From Evernia prunastri (taxonomy: Eukaryota; Ascomycota; Lecanoromycetes; Lecanorales; Parmeliaceae), in the NCBI GenBank assembly GCA_003184365.1, contig NKYR01000222.1, positions 1 through 32,292 on the forward strand: DNA of 32,292 bases, given 5' to 3'. Made by a program: the position numbers and the translations under genes. A model generated the notes under the pieces. That model ran no database searches. It was not told the DNA's origin and was given only the letters and a program-made list of their open reading frames with translations. Below are positions 29,101-32,292 of the stretch, piece by piece (position 1 is the stretch's first letter; every line of letters starts with the position of its first letter).

Positions 29101-31324
29101 ACGGTGACGGAGTTCAGGCCTCGATAGTCAACACAGAATCGAAGGCCTCCTCCAGGCTTCTTGACGAACAGGACGGGGGATGCGGCGTGAGAACGGCTGG
29201 CCCTAATAAAGCCTTTGGCAAGGTTGTCGTCTAAGTAACGACGGAGTTCGAGGATTTCATCACGACTCATCCCGTACAAGGCAGTCGAGGGAGGTTGCAA
29301 GCCTTCTTTAAGCTTGATGGCGTGGTCGTAGGGCCTATGCGGGGGCAGGGTATCTGCGTCCTTCCTGGAGAACACATCGAGGAACTCATGATAACGTCGG
29401 GGCAAGATCGTGGCGGGGTCGACATTCTTGCTGTCTCGGTAAGCTTGAAGTTCATCTTGGGTGACAGCGGAGGCGAGGTGAAGCTGTTTCTTCATTTGAA
29501 ACAGGGCGCGATCATGGGCTTGGTCGGCCGCGCAGCGTGCGGGATCAGGGAAAAATCTAGGGCGGGGACTCTGAAAGCCAGTGCTTCTGGGGACGTTGAG
29601 GGCAGGAACTGGGTCCTCTTGAGGTACCCCTAGAAATCGATCGATTTCCATAAGCGAAAGACTGAAAGCTGCTTGCTCATCGGATCGAACAAGACGCGTG
29701 AATGGGCGAGCTCCTATCTCGCAGATATCGAGGTTAACGGGGTGCTGGGATCGCCACTCTTGGCGTTGGGACTTGGAACGCATCGAGGCTGGACTTCGAT
29801 ATTTGATTCTCGGGGACTTCCCTTGCTTGGCGGCGGTAAGAATACGACTATATTCATCATCATGACTAGGCTTAACGGGGACTGAAGGCGTGGTTGACTC
29901 CTTCTGAATCGGGACTTGCTCCTGTAGAGCATGAAGGACTGCTCCTGCAGAGCGTGACGGTGACTCCTTTCGAGTCGGGACTTGCTCCTGCAGAGCATGA
30001 AGGACTGCTCCTGCAGAGCGTGACGGTGACTCCTTTCGAGTCGGGGCTTGCTCCTGCAGAGCATGAAGGACTGCTCCTGCAGAGCGTGATGGTGACTCCT
30101 TTCGAGTCGGAGCTTGCTCCTGCAGAGCATGAAGGACTGCTCCTGCAGAGCGTGATGGTGACTCCTTTCGAGTCGGGGCTTGCTCCTGCAGAGCATGAAG
30201 GACTGCTCCTGCAGAGCGTGATGGTGACTCCTTTCGAGTCGGGGCTTGCTCCTGCAGAGCATGAAGGACTGCTCCTGCAGAGCGTGATGGTGACTCCTTT
30301 CGAGTCGGGACTTGCTCCTGCAGAGCATGAAGGACTGCTCCTGCAGAGTGTGATGGTGACTCCTTTTGAGTTGAGACTTGTCCTGATAAACCGTGACCAG
30401 GGGCGTGGACAGACGAGGCGAGAGATTGCGAGAATTCCTGAGACTTCATAACCTCATAGTTTTCCTTTGGCATCAAGAAAGGTTCATCTTCGGCGATAAC
30501 CTTGACAGGACTTGGAGTACAGTTCTCTAAACAGAAAGGCGAGGCGAAGGTCAAGGAATTTTCTTCAAAATTGGCGGTGACGCCATGCCGATGAAGCCAT
30601 GGGAGGCCGAGGACAACGGGGTATTGCTGGAGACTGGTTACATGAAAGAACATTCTTTCCACGTGACCTTGGATAACTAGGATGGCTTCNGCGAGAATTC
30701 CTGAGACTTCATAACCTCATAGTTTTCCTTTGGCATCAAGAAAGGTTCATCTTCGGCGATAACCTTGACAGGACTTGGAGTACAGTTCTCTAAACAGAAA
30801 GGCGAGGCGAAGGTCAAGGAATTTTCTTCAAAATTGGCGGTGACGCCATGCCGATGAAGCTATGGGAGGCCGAGGACAACGGGGTATTGCTGGAGACTGG
30901 TTACATGAAAGAACATTCTTTCCACGTGACCTTGGATAACTAGGATGGCTTCTGCCAAATGGGTGATACGGCCGGTAGAGGAGGGTTGACCGTCAAATCC
31001 TCGAACGATACGGGGGTAGCGGAGGGCGTGGAAGGCGAGGCCGTGATTGCGCGCGAATGATTTATCTATAAAGGCATAGCCGGAAGCACCGGTGTCGACG
31101 AGGCTGCGTACTACAATTCTAGACTGAGCTAAACGGAGGGTACACGAGATGACCATATGTTTGTCACGAAAGATCGGATCAGTCTCGAATAGCTGTAAAG
31201 CGGTCTCAGGGGAGAATTTTATATGTGATTGCAACGGTGGGCTGAACGAAGAGGCTAAAAGACACCAAGATAAATATAAGACTTTGGTTCGTCCCGGCAC
31301 GCGACTTTGTGCAGGGACTAAACT
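26178..31324 (-). CDS. Ty3/gypsy chromovirus Pol polyprotein (PR-RT-RH-IN-chromodomain)
   Basis: On the minus strand Pol is entered from Gag in the -1 frame and runs to the stop at 26178. Domains in order are an aspartic protease (LVDTGAS, Asp codon near 31096), a repeat-bearing linker (30357-29896), reverse transcriptase (VDYRGLNSVT, AFRTRFG, YLDD at 28838-28827), RNase H (ETDASDYVSGG, YDKELMAIV), and integrase with an HHCC zinc finger (about 27510-27380) and the D, D, E residues in MDYVGPF, SDRGSQF and DGQTERFN. A C-terminal chromodomain follows (EWFVDRVLNS..YFINWEGHPATWEPF), which defines a chromovirus and directs integration to modified chromatin. As assembled, the frame is interrupted at 30690 by a falsely duplicated 262-bp block, one copy of which carries an in-frame TAG at 30860. 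Counting the block once gives a continuous polyprotein. All catalytic motifs are intact, so the element may be young. Confidence 0.92.
29896..30380. repeat. seven tandem 66-bp units inside pol plus a partial unit
   Basis: Seven 66-nt units (29896-29961 through 30292-30357) and a partial eighth encode repeats of LHALQEQAPTRKESPSRSAGAV-like 22-residue units, between the protease and RT domains. Units differ at only a few bases. Each contains the imperfect palindrome CTCCTGCAGAG twice. Because 66 is divisible by three, two other frames also stay open through the array. Confidence 0.95.
30428..30952. repeat. 262-bp duplication flanking a single N in pol (probable assembly artefact)
   Basis: Bases 30428-30689 recur as 30691-30952 across a lone N. 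The only difference I found is C versus T at the position that makes the minus-strand codon TGG (Trp) in the first copy and TAG (stop) in the second. The end of one copy joins exactly to the start of the other, as in an unresolved contig overlap between two element copies. Confidence 0.85.
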
Positions 31325-32283
31325 TTTCCCGCATCCAGGGGGACACCTCCTGCGACGCTTTGATCGTCCTCTAATTCAGTCACGGAACCAGAACGGAGTT
31401 GAGTCGTCCTGTTAGGACAATTCTTGGCAACAAGACCGGGATGGGAAAGTTTGCAATAGTAACAAAGCCTCCATTTGTCACATATTGTCTTGACGTTAGG
31501 CTCGGACAACTTCCGACCTTTTACGGCGGCCTGAGCTGCACTGAGATCCATAGCTTCCCCACTGGGAAGGGGGACGACAGGGGTAACCGCCCGAACAGGG
31601 GCGCTGGTTACGTTCGCGCGAGCGACGGGGACAGGAGCGACGATAAGGGGCCTACGCGAGGCAGATTGACTCGGGTTGGGAGACGTTTGGCTGGTCTTGG
31701 GCAGGCGGTGCTTGATCTGCTGGAGTTCCATATCGATTTCAGAGTACATCGAAACGTACTCGGCGAAGGTACTTGGCCGCTGACCATCCGCCTTTCTCCA
31801 GGCGACGCCAGCTTGCTGGGTGAGATAATCAACGTTATGCTTCATAGCGTCAATCAAGGATGCGTCCTCCATGCAGGAACGTTCCTTCTTCTGAGAGATG
31901 AGATTATAGTACTCATCGAAAGGCATAGAGCCTTGCTTGAGTTCCCGGATGTAGTGTCGGGCATCCTCTTGCTCGAAAGGGTTGCCACAAGCTTCCCTCA
32001 ACTTGATCCTCCAGTCATGAAAGCTGGTAATGGTGCAGAGTCCGTCTCTGCGGTAAGGGTTCATCAGATTGTGGGCCTTCTTGCCGATAGTCAATCTGGA
32101 TTCCGCATATGCGATCTTGGCGCGGTCGGTAGGGTAGCGGTCATGGTTACTGTCCATCCGCTGGACCAAGGCTTGTTCCCAAGCGTCTAACTTGTCCATG
32201 TCCCCATCGTACTCGGGGATATCTGGGAGTTTTTCTGACCTCGGGGGGGTTCTGGAACGGGGAACGGGGGTGTTCTCGCGCAT
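31318..32283 (-). CDS. Ty3/gypsy Gag (capsid/nucleocapsid) protein
   Basis: A minus-strand frame of 321 residues from ATG at 32283 to TAG at 31318; the window ends nine bases upstream, so an earlier start cannot be excluded. The central region (about 60-190) resembles a retrotransposon gag domain (LDAWEQALVQRM, YIRELKQGSMPFDEYYNLI). A Pro/Ser-rich hinge precedes a zinc knuckle at about 273-288, CYYCKLSHPGLVAKNC. Its spacing, C-x2-C-x3-H-x7-C, departs from the usual C-x2-C-x4-H-x4-C. Gag forms the particle that packages element RNA. It overlaps pol by a few codons. Confidence 0.88.
   Translation of the reverse strand: MRENTPVPRSRTPPRSEKLPDIPEYDGDMDKLDAWEQALVQRMDSNHDRYPTDRAKIAYAESRLTIGKKAHNLMNPYRRDGLCTITSFHDWRIKLREACGNPFEQEDARHYIRELKQGSMPFDEYYNLISQKKERSCMEDASLIDAMKHNVDYLTQQAGVAWRKADGQRPSTFAEYVSMYSEIDMELQQIKHRLPKTSQTSPNPSQSASRRPLIVAPVPVARANVTSAPVRAVTPVVPLPSGEAMDLSAAQAAVKGRKLSEPNVKTICDKWRLCYYCKLSHPGLVAKNCPNRTTQLRSGSVTELEDDQSVAGGVPLDAGKV
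31324..31330 (-). promoter_or_regulatory. GGGAAAA slippery heptamer for -1 gag-pol frameshifting
   Basis: On the minus strand the gag codons read GCG GGA AAA GTT TAG. The heptamer G GGA AAA is in the X XXY YYZ phase required for -1 slippage. After slipping, the frame reads GGG AAA AGT TTA GTC and stays open into the protease. The site is one codon before the gag stop, and pol is in the -1 frame. Confidence 0.75.
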
Positions 32284-32292
32284 GGCAGCCGC

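Noticed and set aside
29896..30380. CRISPR-like array
   Set aside because: The units are contiguous tandem coding repeats without spacers, inside a eukaryotic retroelement.
29894..30451. Plus-strand frame of 185 residues with EHEGLLLQSV repeats
   Set aside because: It is the antisense shadow of the 66-bp pol repeats. The period is divisible by three, so extra frames stay open automatically.

Overview
The window looks like a scaffold from a filamentous ascomycete (Pezizomycotina). Genes are split by short GT-AG introns of about 50-120 nt. The gene content is fungal: caleosin, EFM4-type and Methyltransf_16 methyltransferases, a Vid24/GID4 protein with a long disordered N-terminus, and a D-galactonate-dehydratase-like enolase. 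The mobile elements (pogo/Fot1-type transposase, Ty3/gypsy chromovirus) are typical of these fungi, and some repeats show RIP-like transition differences. Dothideomycetes is a guess from protein style only.

Layout. 1-850 is the 5' part of a pogo-like transposase on the minus strand, cut by the window edge. 1.4-4.2 kb holds a three-exon caleosin and a one-exon protein with an N-terminal membrane segment. 5.3-8.0 kb holds two SAM-dependent methyltransferases in tail-to-tail orientation. 8.4-12.8 kb holds a Vid24/GID4-like ubiquitin-ligase receptor (minus) and a D-galactonate dehydratase-like enzyme (plus), divergent across about 1.2 kb that contains an assembly gap with a falsely duplicated (GAA)n block. 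12.8-14.4 kb is gene-free, with degenerate repeats.

14.4-18.9 kb contains two local paralogue pairs: two small secreted cysteine proteins (minus) sharing an intron position, then two small Cys/His proteins (plus). In each pair one copy has an altered reading frame: a 1-nt indel in one, loss of the stop after a CaaX motif in the other. 19.4-23.1 kb holds a RING protein, a Ser/Thr-rich single-pass membrane protein with a 1-nt frameshift, and a 90-residue coiled-coil protein with one intron.

From 23.1 kb the sequence becomes AT-rich and repeat-derived. It includes an 825-bp element with about 70-bp terminal inverted repeats and internal RIP-like tandem copies. 25552-32292 is a nearly complete Ty3/gypsy chromovirus on the minus strand: 3' LTR, polypurine tract, Pol (protease, RT, RNase H, integrase, chromodomain), a perfect GGGAAAA slippery site joining Gag and Pol in the -1 frame, and Gag. 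Its 5' LTR lies outside the window. A 262-bp block around a single N is duplicated inside pol and is probably an assembly error.

No host pathway spans the window. The most notable signals are the masked CaaX box in one Cys/His paralogue, the paired cysteine loss between the secreted paralogues, the seven 66-bp in-frame repeats between protease and RT, and the gag-pol slippery site.
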